64,000 bases of DNA from UBA5796 sp040752455 (GCA_049324115.1 JBMOMN010000008.1:62001-126000), one strand, 5' to 3'; positions 1-8,375 are shown, counted from the stretch's first letter. Notes: generated by a model not told the origin, from the sequence alone. Program-made: numbers and translations.

Positions 1-1220
1 TCGAATTCCATTGGGGATTTATTGGCGTAGGAGGCTTTGGCGCTGTCGAACAGGTGGATTTCGACCGAGGCGGCGGTCGGGGCCCAGACACGCAGGGTGG
101 GGATGTCGCCGTCGAAAGTCACGCCGAGCGGGCCGGTGTATTCGTACAGGTCATCCAGCACGCCGGGGATCTGCAAGCCGGCCGCGTCCACCGGCGCGCC
201 GCTGGCGTCGAAGGCCATCACCGCCACCTGTCCGCGCAGGATTTCGCCCAGTTTGGCCGGGTCGGTCTCGGTCACGCGCAAGACGGCGGAATCGCGCAGG
301 TAGGGGTATTTGCGCAGCAGGTCCACATCCGGTTTCTCAGAGACGAATTCGAGCGGGATTTCCGTCCCGTTGGCGATGCCTTCCGGGGTCAGCTCCAGGG
401 TCGCGTCCGGTGAATAGAAAAGTGAATATTTGTAATGCCGGAAGGCTGGCACAACCCACAGGATCGTGTCTTTGCTGACCCATTGGGCTTCCAATTTGGT
501 GATGTTGCCGACCGGTGCGCCGGTGGTGCTGATGGTCATTTTCTGGCTCGCGATGTCGTATCCAATGTAGATTTCATCCTTGTCTTTTTCGACTGTGAAT
601 TGTTGGCTCTTGGCGACCACGTCCGCCGCGTCCTCGTTTTGGGTCAGGCTGACGCTGTAGGTCCCGGCGGCCAGGGCGCGGGTGGTGAAGCCGTAGACGC
701 CGTCGCCTTCCGGGTCTTGCAGCCACGAGCGCAGGCAGGCGGCGTCATCGTTGTTGATGCAGCCCAACTGCTGCTGGAAATCCCCAACCGCCACGAAGAT
801 CGGCTTGTTGAAGTTGTCGGCGATCCAGTGGGTCTCGTGGTCGTAGTAGAACTTGACCATCGTCGGCTCAGTGACCACCAGCGGGATGTCTGCCCCGTCG
901 CGGGCGGCGTTGACGCCGTAATTCTCGCCCCAGCCGCCGTTGAGGGCCACCTTGTAGCGCGGGCCTTTGGCGTCGTCGTCATTGTCCGGCTGGATTTCGA
1001 ATTCGCCCTGCCAGATGCCGTCTTCGGGATCGTAAACCAGCAAGGTCTGTTCGCAGCCGGGCTGCCACTCGCCCGAACAGCCCAACTCGTCCTGGTGCGT
1101 GCCGGGCAGCCCGACGGTCTCGGGCGTGGGTGTATCCGAGGCGCGAGCCGTCAGGGTTGGTGAAAGCAGTGCGGTCAAAACCGCCAGGATGGCGAAAATA
1201 TTGAGCAAGCGTTTAGTCAT
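1..1220 (-). CDS. Pullulanase-type alpha-1,6-glucosidase, N-terminal part (cut by window edge)
   Basis: The reading frame is open from the ATG at 1220 to base 1, giving about 406 N-terminal residues; the catalytic half lies outside. It begins with a Sec-type signal peptide (MTKR, then a hydrophobic stretch ending near TARAS), so the enzyme is probably secreted. A region around LNGGWGENYG resembles the X25/BaPul-like module, a region with AQWVSKDTILW matches the N-terminal domain of pullulanases, and LRVWAPTAASVEIHLF near the edge matches the start of a CBM48-like module. Pullulanases cleave alpha-1,6 branches of pullulan and starch; the substrate here is inferred from the domain order. A ggaggtcacc ribosome site precedes the ATG. 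Confidence 0.85.
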   Translation of the reverse strand, partial: MTKRLLNIFAILAVLTALLSPTLTARASDTPTPETVGLPGTHQDELGCSGEWQPGCEQTLLVYDPEDGIWQGEFEIQPDNDDDAKGPRYKVALNGGWGENYGVNAARDGADIPLVVTEPTMVKFYYDHETHWIADNFNKPIFVAVGDFQQQLGCINNDDAACLRSWLQDPEGDGVYGFTTRALAAGTYSVSLTQNEDAADVVAKSQQFTVEKDKDEIYIGYDIASQKMTISTTGAPVGNITKLEAQWVSKDTILWVVPAFRHYKYSLFYSPDATLELTPEGIANGTEIPLEFVSEKPDVDLLRKYPYLRDSAVLRVTETDPAKLGEILRGQVAVMAFDASGAPVDAAGLQIPGVLDDLYEYTGPLGVTFDGDIPTLRVWAPTAASVEIHLFDSAKASYANKSPMEF

Positions 1221-1297
1221 GGTGACCTCCGTGGAATGATGCAGTTATATCATTTTTCGGGTTTGGGTAATGCTGGTTGGTGAACTAATCGGACTCG

Positions 1298-1392
1298 CGA
1301 GTGCGTCGCACCTGACTTTCAGGCCAAATCCATTTAACGGGTGTCGTCTTCGCTTGAAAATACCCGTTCAGGAAGGTGCGACGCACCCTCGC
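1298..1392. repeat. Nested inverted repeat overlapping the glycosyltransferase 3' end
   Basis: GCGAGTGCGTCGCACCT at 1298 is inverted as AGGTGCGACGCACC at 1374, and an inner pair AACGGGT/ACCCGTT sits between them. The right arm covers the last codons of the adjacent glycosyltransferase gene. It may be a REP-like element or a terminator without a T-tract. Confidence 0.55.
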
Positions 1393-2642
1393 TCGATGAT
1401 TCGGATGGCCGCGCCGATCCCGTCCTCGCCCCGGATCTTTTCCCCCAGCGCAGCGGCGCGTAGACGGTAGGCCTGCTCCCCCTTCGGGGACGTTGCCTGT
1501 TTAATTTGGCCGAGTGCCGTCCCCAGCGTTTCGGCGCTCAAGCGTTTGACCGGGATCGGCGAGGGTCCCGCGCCCAGGGCCGCCACCCGCTGCCCCCAGA
1601 ACGGCTGGTCCCCGGCAAAGGGCACGACGATATTGGGAATCCCAGCCCGCAGACCGGCGGCCGTCGTCCCCGCCCCGCCATGATGGACGAAGGCGCAGCA
1701 GCGCGGCAGCAGCCAGCTATGCGGTGCGGATTCGAGATAAAGCACGTCATCCGTGGTCGAGTCCTTTTCCCAGCCGCCCCAACCCGTCAGGATAACGCCG
1801 CGCAGGCCATTCGTCCGCAGCGCCGCCAGCACCGATTGGCCGATCTGCTCCCCCTTTTCGTTGACCATGCTCCCAAAGCTGACGCAGACCGGCGGGTCGC
1901 CCGCCGCCAGGAAATCCGCCAATTCGGGCGGGGGAGCGTAATTCGGCTCGTCGAGGAAGAAATAACCGGGCAGGTGGATGTGGGCCGAGGTCCAGTCGCG
2001 GGGGCGGGGGATCACGCTCGGGCTGACGGCGATCACCAGCGGGGTCAGCGGGCGCTCGTCCACCTTTTTGAAAGGCCAGTAAAGTTTCTTCGGGAAATCT
2101 TGCGGGAATTGCCTGCTGAAGCGCGGTGTCCCCGTATTGCCGCCATACCAAAAAACCTGCGTCGCCAGCCAATGACTGAAATAACTCAACGGCCCCGGCG
2201 GGACCTGCGTCATGGCTACGTTGGGAAATTCCCGGGTCGGCGCGAACATCGGGAAAGTCTGTACGGAAACATCCGGGATGCCCATCTCGCGGGCAAAGGT
2301 GTGCGCCCCGGTGGTGAACAGGAACGAGTGGACGACCAGGTCGGCCCCACTCAGAGCGGCGCGAGCCTGGCGGGTCACCTGCGGGGCGATGTCATAGACA
2401 TAATCCCGGATGGACTGTATCACCCGCGCCGCATTCGTCCCGGCGGCGTTGAAACGCAGGCTGATCTCGGCCGGGTCACCGGCCAGCCCCACAAACGGGA
2501 TACCGTGCCCGGAAACGAACCCGTCGAACCGCCCCGGCGCGGCCAATTTGACCGTGTGCCCGGCTTTTTGCAACCCGATAGCCAGTGCCAGGAAAGGCTG
2601 CACATCGCCGCGTGAGCCGTAGGTGAGGAGAGTGATATGCAT
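1368..2642 (-). CDS. GT1-family glycosyltransferase (MGT/UGT-like)
   Basis: This 424-residue protein has the GT-B layout of family 1 glycosyltransferases. The N-terminus MHITLLTYGSRGDVQPF is typical of sterol and macrolide glucosyltransferases, and the C-terminal donor-binding motif FVHHGGAGTTAAGLRAG followed by PFAGDQPFWG is clear. Such enzymes transfer sugar from a nucleotide donor to a lipid or other small hydrophobic acceptor; the acceptor cannot be read from sequence. A TATATT box lies 6 nt upstream of the ATG, so the mRNA may be leaderless. The C-terminus is encoded inside an inverted repeat. No partner gene is evident. Confidence 0.85.
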   Translation of the reverse strand: MHITLLTYGSRGDVQPFLALAIGLQKAGHTVKLAAPGRFDGFVSGHGIPFVGLAGDPAEISLRFNAAGTNAARVIQSIRDYVYDIAPQVTRQARAALSGADLVVHSFLFTTGAHTFAREMGIPDVSVQTFPMFAPTREFPNVAMTQVPPGPLSYFSHWLATQVFWYGGNTGTPRFSRQFPQDFPKKLYWPFKKVDERPLTPLVIAVSPSVIPRPRDWTSAHIHLPGYFFLDEPNYAPPPELADFLAAGDPPVCVSFGSMVNEKGEQIGQSVLAALRTNGLRGVILTGWGGWEKDSTTDDVLYLESAPHSWLLPRCCAFVHHGGAGTTAAGLRAGIPNIVVPFAGDQPFWGQRVAALGAGPSPIPVKRLSAETLGTALGQIKQATSPKGEQAYRLRAAALGEKIRGEDGIGAAIRIIERGCVAPS

Positions 2643-2648
2643 AAAGAA

Positions 2649-2654
2649 AATATA
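2649..2654 (-). promoter_or_regulatory. Candidate -10 box of a leaderless promoter
   Basis: TATATT on the minus strand ends 6 nt before the glycosyltransferase ATG, so the predicted transcript start coincides with the start codon. No convincing -35 box or ribosome site was seen. Confidence 0.4.
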
Positions 2655-2745
2655 TCATGAGTACCAAATTGCAACACAATCTGCAACTTTTCAGGGCCAT
2701 CCTCATCTAAAAAACGATAACCCAGACAGGAGATAACAATTACCA

Positions 2746-3150
2746 ATGGAAATGATCATTGACTTCCCCGGCGGCGCCCGCGTGGACGCCCACTTTGGAC
2801 AGTTTACCGTCAACACCGACCAGCCCGTCATGGGCGGCGGCGAGGGTTCCGCCCCAACCCCCTTTGCGGTATTTTTAGCTTCGATTGGCACCTGCGCCGG
2901 TATCTACGTGCTGGGTTTCTGCAAACAGCGCGGCCTGCCCGTGGACGGCATCCGCATCGTGCAACGGATGCACAGCAACCCGTTCAGCGGGATGGTCGAG
3001 AAGATTGACCTCGAGATCCAGGTCCCGCCCACTTTCCCGGAGAAATACCGCCCGTCGCTGGTCAAGTCTGCCGAGCTGTGCGCGGTCAAGAAACACTTCG
3101 AGAACCCGCCGATGTTCGACGTGACGACCAGGGAAGTGGTTGTGGCTTAA
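2746..3150 (+). CDS. OsmC/Ohr-family protein
   Basis: This 134-residue protein follows the OsmC-like fold: TPFAVFLASIGTCAGIYVLGFC carries the first conserved Cys region (quoted here across a 22-residue span only by its ends TPFAVF and LGFC), and SAELCAVKKHFENPP the second. The family contains thiol-dependent peroxidases that reduce organic hydroperoxides, but many members are uncharacterised. An AGGAG lies 12 nt before the ATG; a second in-frame ATG 6 nt downstream is also possible. The gene appears monocistronic and is followed by a terminator. Confidence 0.8.
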   Translation: MEMIIDFPGGARVDAHFGQFTVNTDQPVMGGGEGSAPTPFAVFLASIGTCAGIYVLGFCKQRGLPVDGIRIVQRMHSNPFSGMVEKIDLEIQVPPTFPEKYRPSLVKSAELCAVKKHFENPPMFDVTTREVVVA

Positions 3151-3235
3151 AGGAGTCCGAAGTCTTTGCGAAGCACCTTGTAGGGGCTGACTTCGGTGCA
3201 AAATCTGGAGATTTTGCACTCCAGGCTAATACCGG

Positions 3236-3270
3236 CAGCGCCAATCCCGGCAATGGACTGGCGCTGTTTT
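3236..3270 (+). terminator. Rho-independent terminator after the OsmC-like gene
   Basis: An 8-bp stem CAGCGCCA/TGGCGCTG with a 15-nt loop is followed by TTTT. Confidence 0.65.
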
Positions 3271-3282
3271 GATTCGGAAAAC

Positions 3283-3372
3283 TTTCAACGCGAATGCCGC
3301 GAATGGGCCAATGACGCTAATTTTAAAAATATTGGCGATATTCGCCTGTTGGCGCAATTCGCGTTCACCGGC
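3283..3372. repeat. Degenerate palindromic repeat between convergent genes
   Basis: The words CGCGAATG and CGCGAAT near 3290-3305 are partly mirrored by GCAATTCGCGTTC near 3355-3366. It fills most of the gap between the convergent OsmC-like and metA genes. No coding signal was seen. Confidence 0.4.
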
Positions 3373-3379
3373 CCTGTAG

Positions 3380-4321
3380 TCAGAAATCGGAGTAGGTGGC
3401 CTGGCCGGGGATTTGCTTCACGTCATACGGCGTGACCTGGTAGACGTGGTAGTTCAGCCAGTTCGAGTAGAGCAGGTTGGCGTGGCCGCGCCAGCGTACC
3501 AGCGGCGGCCTGGACGGGTCGTCGCCGGGATAATAATTGCGCGGCACCCGGATCGGCAGGCCGCGGCTCACGTCCCGCTCGTATTCGGCCTTCAGCGTCA
3601 GCGGATCGTACTCCGAATGGCCGGTGACGAAGACGTGCCGCCCGTCTTGCGAGGCGACCAGGTAAACCCCCGCCTCGTCCGAGGCGGCCAGGAGCTTGAG
3701 ATCGCCCACGCCGGCGATGTCTCCGGCGCGGACTTCGGTGTGGCGCGAGTGCGGGGCGTAGAATTCGTCGTCGAAGCCGCGCAGCAGCTTTTCGTTGCGG
3801 CGCAAGACCCGGTGCGGGAAGACGCCGAACATCTTGTCGGCCAGGGGATGCTTCGGGATCCGGTAGCGGTGATAAAGTCCGGCCTGGGCCGCCCAGCAAA
3901 TGTAAAAGGTGGAGAAAACGTTCGTCTCGGCCCAGTCCATCACCGAGCGGAGTTCGTCCCAATAATCCACCTCTTCGAAATCGAGCTGCTCCACCGGCGC
4001 GCCGGTGACGACCAGCCCGTCGAACTTCTGGCGGCGCACCTGGGCGAAAGTCTTGTAATGGGTCACGAGGTGGTCGGCGGCGGTGTTGCGGGGCTGGTAA
4101 CTGGCAGTCTGGAGCAGGGTGATCTCGACCTGTAGGGCCGAATTGCCCAGCAGGCGCAGCAACTGAGTCTCGGTCTCGATCTTGGTCGGCATCAGGTTCA
4201 GGATGGCAACTTTCAAGGGGCGGATGTCCTGGTGCAGGGCGCGCTGTTCGCCCATGACGAAGATGTTTTCGCGTTCGAGCACGGAGCGGGCCGGAAGGGT
4301 GGAGGGGATCTTAACCGGCAT
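3380..4321 (-). CDS. metA: Homoserine O-acetyltransferase, MetA family
   Basis: The 313-residue protein activates homoserine for methionine synthesis. The catalytic Cys142 lies in YICWAAQAGL, and His235 and Glu237 in GHSEYD complete the family's active site. Position 111 is Glu (TGAPVEQLDF); in this family Glu111 is associated with acetyl-CoA and Gly111 with succinyl-CoA, so O-acetylhomoserine is the inferred product. This fits the upstream metY, whose product uses that substrate. Its ATG overlaps the end of metY by 11 bp, so the genes are co-transcribed and controlled by the SAM riboswitch upstream of metY. Confidence 0.95.
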   Translation of the reverse strand: MPVKIPSTLPARSVLERENIFVMGEQRALHQDIRPLKVAILNLMPTKIETETQLLRLLGNSALQVEITLLQTASYQPRNTAADHLVTHYKTFAQVRRQKFDGLVVTGAPVEQLDFEEVDYWDELRSVMDWAETNVFSTFYICWAAQAGLYHRYRIPKHPLADKMFGVFPHRVLRRNEKLLRGFDDEFYAPHSRHTEVRAGDIAGVGDLKLLAASDEAGVYLVASQDGRHVFVTGHSEYDPLTLKAEYERDVSRGLPIRVPRNYYPGDDPSRPPLVRWRGHANLLYSNWLNYHVYQVTPYDVKQIPGQATYSDF

Positions 4322-5609
4322 GGGAGGCCTCCTTCAGGGCCTGGTCCAGGTCCCACAGGATGTCTTCGAGGTCCTCGATCCCGATACTCAGGCGGACGAA
4401 ATCGGGCGAGACCCCGGCCTGCTCCTGCTCTTCGGGCGAGAGCTGGCTGTGGGTGGTGCTGGCTGGGTGGATGGCGAGCGACCTGGCGTCGCCGAGATTT
4501 GCGACGTGGCTGAACAGTTTCAGGGCGTCGATGAAACGGCCGCCCGCCTCGCGCCCGCCTTTGACGCCGAATCCCAGCATCGCCCCGGGACCCTTGGGCA
4601 GGTACCGTTTGGCGGCCGCGTGGTCGGGATGGCTGGCCAGCCCCGGATACTTGACCCAACCGACGGCGGGGTGCGCTTCGAGAAATTCAGCCACCGCCTG
4701 GGCATTGCGGACGTGGCGCTCCATCCGCAGGCTGAGGGTTTCCAATCCCTGCAGGAACAGCCAGGAGTTGAACGGCGACTGGCAGGCCCCGATGTCGCGC
4801 AAAATCCCGGCGCGGGCCTTCGAGATGAACGCCAGCGGGCCGAAATCCTGGGCGTAAGACACGCCGTGGTAGGACGGGTCGGGATTGACGAAGTTGGGGA
4901 AGCGGGGATGGTTCCAGTCGAAGTTGCCGCCGTCCACGATAGCCCCGCCGATGGACGTGCCGTGCCCGCCGATGTATTTGGTCGTGGAGTGGGTGACGAT
5001 GTTCGCACCCCATTCGAACGGGCGGCAGAGATAGGGCGTCGCCAGGGTGTTATCGATCATCAGCGGGATATGATATTCCTGAGCGATCTTCGCCACCGCC
5101 TCGAACGGGAAGACGTTGACCAGCGGGTTGCCGAGCGTCTCGCCATAGATAATTTTCGTGTTCTCGCGGATCGCCCGGCGGAAATTCTCTGGGTCGGACG
5201 GGTCGACGAAGGTCACCTGGATGCCCAGCCGGGGGAAGGTATAACGGAACTGGCTGACCGTCCCGCCGTAGAGGGTGGCCGACGAGACGATATGGTCCCC
5301 GGCCTGGCAGATGGCGAAGATGGCCGTGGCCTGGGCCGCGTGGCCCGACGAGAGTTCGAGTGCCGCAATGCCGCCTTCCAGGTCGGCCAGGCGGGCTTCG
5401 AAGACGTTGCTGGTCGGGTTGCTGATGCGAGTGTAGATGTTGCCGCGTTCTTCGAGAGCAAACAGGCGGGCGGCGTGCTCGGTGCTCTGGAATTTATAGG
5501 CCGAGGTCTGGTAGATGGGTACGGCGCGAGAGCCGGTGGTCGCCTCGGGGACATAGCCGGAATGAAGCTGGCGGGTGGTAAAGCCGAATTTGTGAGTGTG
5601 GTCTGACAT
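4311..5609 (-). CDS. metY: O-acetylhomoserine sulfhydrylase (aminocarboxypropyltransferase)
   Basis: This 432-residue PLP enzyme of the Cys/Met metabolism family converts O-acetylhomoserine and sulfide to homocysteine. The N-terminus FTTRQLHSGY and YTRISNPTSNVFE are typical of MetY/MET17, and the PLP lysine is in THSTTKYIGGHG. The length matches MetY (about 430) rather than the shorter MetB/MetC. AGGAGG precedes the ATG. It is the first gene of the metY-metA operon and lies directly behind a SAM-I riboswitch with its own terminator. Confidence 0.95.
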   Translation of the reverse strand: MSDHTHKFGFTTRQLHSGYVPEATTGSRAVPIYQTSAYKFQSTEHAARLFALEERGNIYTRISNPTSNVFEARLADLEGGIAALELSSGHAAQATAIFAICQAGDHIVSSATLYGGTVSQFRYTFPRLGIQVTFVDPSDPENFRRAIRENTKIIYGETLGNPLVNVFPFEAVAKIAQEYHIPLMIDNTLATPYLCRPFEWGANIVTHSTTKYIGGHGTSIGGAIVDGGNFDWNHPRFPNFVNPDPSYHGVSYAQDFGPLAFISKARAGILRDIGACQSPFNSWLFLQGLETLSLRMERHVRNAQAVAEFLEAHPAVGWVKYPGLASHPDHAAAKRYLPKGPGAMLGFGVKGGREAGGRFIDALKLFSHVANLGDARSLAIHPASTTHSQLSPEEQEQAGVSPDFVRLSIGIEDLEDILWDLDQALKEASHAG

Positions 5610-5653
5610 GTGAGCCTCCTGGATAAATTTCCGCCCATACCCAGAAGAGGCAC

Positions 5654-5684
5654 AAAAAATCCTCTTCTGTAAGAAAAGAAGAGG
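5654..5684 (-). terminator. Riboswitch-controlled terminator upstream of metY
   Basis: On the minus strand CCTCTTCT/AGAAGAGG form an 8-bp stem followed by ATTTTTTG. It lies between the SAM aptamer and metY and is the likely expression platform. A further CCTCTTCTGGG just downstream could take part in alternative pairing. Confidence 0.85.
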
Positions 5685-5691
5685 CCGTCAG

Positions 5692-5880
5692 CATCATCTT
5701 ATCTTCCAGAATAATCTGCCGGAATTGGCACCTACTTTTAGTTTGGTAGTTTTTTAGTTTCTCAGTTCGGTAGTGGGTTGACTACCCAACTACGAAACTA
5801 TCCAACTAACGAACTACCCAACTAAACCGGTTGCCGAGGCTTCACAGGGCCGGTCCCTCTGCCTCTCTGGATAAGAGCGT
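5692..5880 (-). promoter_or_regulatory. SAM-I (S-box) riboswitch aptamer with an enlarged P3
   Basis: Read on the minus strand, the conserved core is present: CTTATCCAGAGAGGCAGAGG, then GACCGGCCCTGTGAAGCC, CGGCAACC, GGTGCCAATTCC and a closing GGAAGATAAGATG. P1 forms from CTTATC and GATAAG. The segment between CGGCAACC and GGTGCC, which makes P3, is about 90 nt longer than usual and consists of TAGTTGGGTAGTTCG-like words that fold back on themselves. High SAM should favour the downstream terminator and repress metY-metA. Confidence 0.93.
5736..5826. repeat. STRR-like palindrome (TAGTTGGGTAG words) inside riboswitch P3
   Basis: About 90 bp built from variants of TAGTTGGGTAGTTCG and their complements (ACTACCCAACTAACGA). 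The two halves are inverted, so the insert extends helix P3 as a long imperfect hairpin. Confidence 0.75.
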
Positions 5881-5932
5881 TTTATGAAGTTGTTGGGCGG
5901 GTTTATATCACGGGCGGCTGGATGAGTCAAGC

Positions 5933-5982
5933 GCCAATCGTAAATCGCCAATCCAAAATCGTAAATCTAAAATCGTAAATCC
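5933..5982. repeat. STRR-like repeat (AATCGTAAATC words)
   Basis: Tandem variants of AATCGTAAATC and AATCCAAAATCG lie immediately upstream of the -10 box of the NYN gene. The same words recur at 36905-36945 and 44795-44843. Confidence 0.7.
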
Positions 5983-5984
5983 GC

Positions 5985-5990
5985 TATAAT
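5985..5990 (+). promoter_or_regulatory. -10 box of a probable leaderless promoter
   Basis: A consensus TATAAT ends 6 nt before the ATG at 5997, leaving no room for a ribosome binding site. The -35 region would fall inside the AATCGTAAATC repeat. Confidence 0.55.
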
Positions 5991-5996
5991 CCTCTC

Positions 5997-6464
5997 ATGC
6001 CCTACCTGATCGACGGACACAACCTGATCCCCAAGACCGGCTTGAGCCTGCGCTCGCTGGACGACGAACCGGCGTTGATCAAACGCCTGCAGGAGTTCAG
6101 CCGCCTGACCCGCCAGACGGTCGAAGTCTATTTCGACGGCGCGCCACCGGGGCAGGATGGAGTCCGCAAACACGGCACAGTCACGGCCCACTTCGTCCGC
6201 CAGGGGACGACCGCCGACGAAGCCATCCGTCAACGGTTGGTGCGGCTGGGCCGCTCCGCCCGCAACTGGACGGTGGTCAGCTCCGACCGGCAGGTACAGG
6301 CCGAAGCCCGCAGTGCCCGGGCCGCGGTCATCTCGTCAGACGAGTTTGCGGGCATGATGGCCGGGAGCCAGGCCACAGGTCCCGCGCCGGGGAAGGGGGA
6401 AAAACGCCTCAGCCCGGATGAAGTCGCCGAATGGATGGAATTGTTCCGCAAGGGCGGCAAGTAA
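5997..6464 (+). CDS. NYN-domain (YacP-like) predicted endoribonuclease
   Basis: The 155-residue protein matches the YacP/NYN branch of PIN-like nucleases. Acidic positions expected to bind metal are visible in YLIDGHN near the start, VYFDGAPPG, TTADEAIRQRL and VVSSDRQVQ. The family is linked to RNA maturation or turnover, but the substrate of this protein is unknown. The last 30 residues are polar and end in a short charged helix. The start codon is placed by the TATAAT box only 6 nt upstream, indicating a leaderless transcript. Confidence 0.85.
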   Translation: MPYLIDGHNLIPKTGLSLRSLDDEPALIKRLQEFSRLTRQTVEVYFDGAPPGQDGVRKHGTVTAHFVRQGTTADEAIRQRLVRLGRSARNWTVVSSDRQVQAEARSARAAVISSDEFAGMMAGSQATGPAPGKGEKRLSPDEVAEWMELFRKGGK

Positions 6465-6571
6465 ATCCCAGCGGCCCTGATCCGCGATGAGGTTGCGGAC
6501 CGCCGTTTTTTGGCTGCGCGCAGGCGGGCGTAAAATGGGGTATGATTGAGCCAGACTTTCTGGAGGTTCCC

Positions 6572-7447
6572 ATGCGAGATTTGACCAACGAAATCCTCGA
6601 ACTGATCCGCCGCACCTCAACGGATTTGCCCAACGATGTCGAAACCCGCCTGCGGGCGGCAGTCGGGAAGGAGGAACCCGGCTCGGCGGCCCGCGGCGCG
6701 CTGGAGACGATCCTCAAGAACATCGAACTCTCCCGCAAGAATTCGACCCCGCTCTGCCAGGACACCGGGACGCCGATCTTCTACGTCCACTATCCCGAAG
6801 GGATGAGCACCCGCGCCCTCAAGAAGCAGATCCGCGAAGCGATGGCCGAGGCCACCAAACGTTCGTACATGCGCCCCAACGCGGTGGACGCCATCTACGA
6901 CAGGAACAGCGGCAACAACCTGGGCGGCGACGACTTCCCCTACATCCATTTCGAGGAAGTGGACGCCGGCCAGCCCCTGACCATCGAGTTGATGCTCAAG
7001 GGCGGCGGCTGCGAAAACGTGGGGGCGCAGTATTCGCTGCCCAATTCCCAGCTCGGCGCGGGCCGCGACTTGAAAGGGGTCCGCAAGGTGGTGTTGGATG
7101 CGGTCCAGAAGGCGCAGGGGCAGGGCTGCGCGCCGGGGATCCTGGGCGTGTCCATCGGCGGCGACCGCGGCTCGTCCTACTACGCCTCGAAGGAGGTGCT
7201 GTTCAGCAAGATGGGCACCCGCAGCCGCGATTCCCAACTGGCCGAACTCGAAGAACGCCTGACCGACGAGGCGAATCAAATGGGCATCGGCCCGATGGGC
7301 TTCGGCGGCCAGACCACCGTGCTGGATACCAGGATCACCGGCCTGCATCGCCTGCCCGCCTCGTACTTCGTCTCGGTCTCGTACATGTGCTGGGCCTACC
7401 GCCGGCGCAAGATGACGGTGAAGGGCGAGGAAGTGGATTACGATTAG
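6572..7447 (+). CDS. fumA: Class I fumarate hydratase, alpha subunit
   Basis: This 291-residue protein matches the N-terminal half of iron-sulfur class I fumarases, which interconvert fumarate and malate. CQDTGTPIFYV holds one cluster Cys, and GGGCENVG and GQGCAPGILGVSIGGDR carry the other conserved cysteines. The chosen ATG has GGAGG 7 nt upstream. An in-frame ATG at 6542 lies 5 nt behind a TAAAAT box and could be an alternative leaderless start adding 10 residues. The beta subunit follows 80 bp downstream; the two are separate here rather than fused. Confidence 0.92.
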   Translation: MRDLTNEILELIRRTSTDLPNDVETRLRAAVGKEEPGSAARGALETILKNIELSRKNSTPLCQDTGTPIFYVHYPEGMSTRALKKQIREAMAEATKRSYMRPNAVDAIYDRNSGNNLGGDDFPYIHFEEVDAGQPLTIELMLKGGGCENVGAQYSLPNSQLGAGRDLKGVRKVVLDAVQKAQGQGCAPGILGVSIGGDRGSSYYASKEVLFSKMGTRSRDSQLAELEERLTDEANQMGIGPMGFGGQTTVLDTRITGLHRLPASYFVSVSYMCWAYRRRKMTVKGEEVDYD

Positions 7448-7452
7448 ACCAT

Positions 7453-7513
7453 AACGGAACACGCGACATCTTGGCACGTGCGACGTGTTGCATGTTGCGT
7501 GTGGCGTGTTCCT
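7453..7513. repeat. STRR-like palindrome (GCGTGTTGC words) between fumarase genes
   Basis: GGAACACGC on the left is mirrored by GCGTGTTCC on the right, and the centre consists of words such as ACGTGTTGCATGTTGCGTG. It fills the gap between the two fumarase genes. Related words occur at 46784-46813, 50353-50420 and 62498-62566. Confidence 0.7.
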
Positions 7514-7526
7514 CCGGGAGAATACC

Positions 7527-8150
7527 ATGAGAGAGATAAATATCCCTATCAGCGATGATGTCATCCGCAGCCTGAAGGTTGGCGAGCCGGTGGCCCTGAC
7601 CGGGGTGATGATGACCGGGCGGGACGCCGTCCACAAATGGATGATTGACACTTTCATCAAGAAGACGCGCCAGCCGCAGGGCGACGACCTCGAAGTGTAC
7701 GCGGCGATCAAGCCCCTGCTGGACCACGGCGTGATCTACCACTGCGGGCCGGTCGTGGCCGGGCTGGATACGAAAGAGTACAAATTCGTCGCAGCCGGGC
7801 CGACTACCTCCATCCGCGAGGAGCCGTACCAGGCTGACGTGATGAAGCACTTCGACGCCCGGGGCGTGATCGGCAAAGGCGGGATGGGTCCCAAAACCCT
7901 GGCGGGCTGCCAGGAGGTCCCGTTCGTTTACTTCCACGCCATCGGCGGGGCGGCCTCTTACATCGCCCAGTCGGTCCAGAAGGTGCTCGGCGTCTATAAA
8001 CTGGATTTCGGCGTCCCCGAAGCGATGTGGGTGATCGAGGTCAAGGAATTCCCGGTGGTGGTCACGATGGGCAGCCACGGCGGCAGCCAGCACGCCGTAA
8101 TAGACGAAAAATCCAGGAAGGTTTTCGAGGAATTGCTGGCCAAAGCCTGA
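7527..8150 (+). CDS. fumB: Class I fumarate hydratase, beta subunit
   Basis: The 207-residue protein corresponds to the C-terminal half of class I fumarases. It begins MREINIPISDDVIRSLKVG, contains the conserved GRDAVHKWM (typically GRDAAHKR in the family), YHCGPVV and AAGPTTSIRE. It pairs with the alpha subunit encoded upstream. The ATG at 7527 has GGGAG 6 nt before it; an earlier ATG at 7485 would add 14 residues encoded by the intergenic repeat and is rejected. A strong terminator follows. The symbol denotes the beta subunit, not E. coli FumB. Confidence 0.9.
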   Translation: MREINIPISDDVIRSLKVGEPVALTGVMMTGRDAVHKWMIDTFIKKTRQPQGDDLEVYAAIKPLLDHGVIYHCGPVVAGLDTKEYKFVAAGPTTSIREEPYQADVMKHFDARGVIGKGGMGPKTLAGCQEVPFVYFHAIGGAASYIAQSVQKVLGVYKLDFGVPEAMWVIEVKEFPVVVTMGSHGGSQHAVIDEKSRKVFEELLAKA

Positions 8151-8155
8151 AGCGG

Positions 8156-8186
8156 AACTCCCTCAACCCGGTTGAGGGAGTTTTTT
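8156..8186 (+). terminator. Rho-independent terminator of the fumarase operon
   Basis: AACTCCCTCAA/TTGAGGGAGTT is a long perfect stem with a tiny CCCGG loop, followed by a T-tract. Confidence 0.9.
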
Positions 8187-8375
8187 GTGACGGGCAGCCC
8201 AGAATAAATTACATTCCGGCCCGTAGTATCCGATTGTGCTATACTTTGGTCAGCGAGTCTCGAAAGCACCCTGCCCTTTCGCGGGTTTTACACCGGGACC
8301 AATATGTCGAGACGGCCCATTCATCCAGCAGCATTCATCGTGAGCAGCAGTTTCAACACCCAGTAGAGGAAATCC

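Noticed and set aside
1506..2615. Plus-strand open frame of about 370 codons
   Set aside because: It is antisense to the glycosyltransferase; its composition is that of a GC-rich complement and no family motif is seen.
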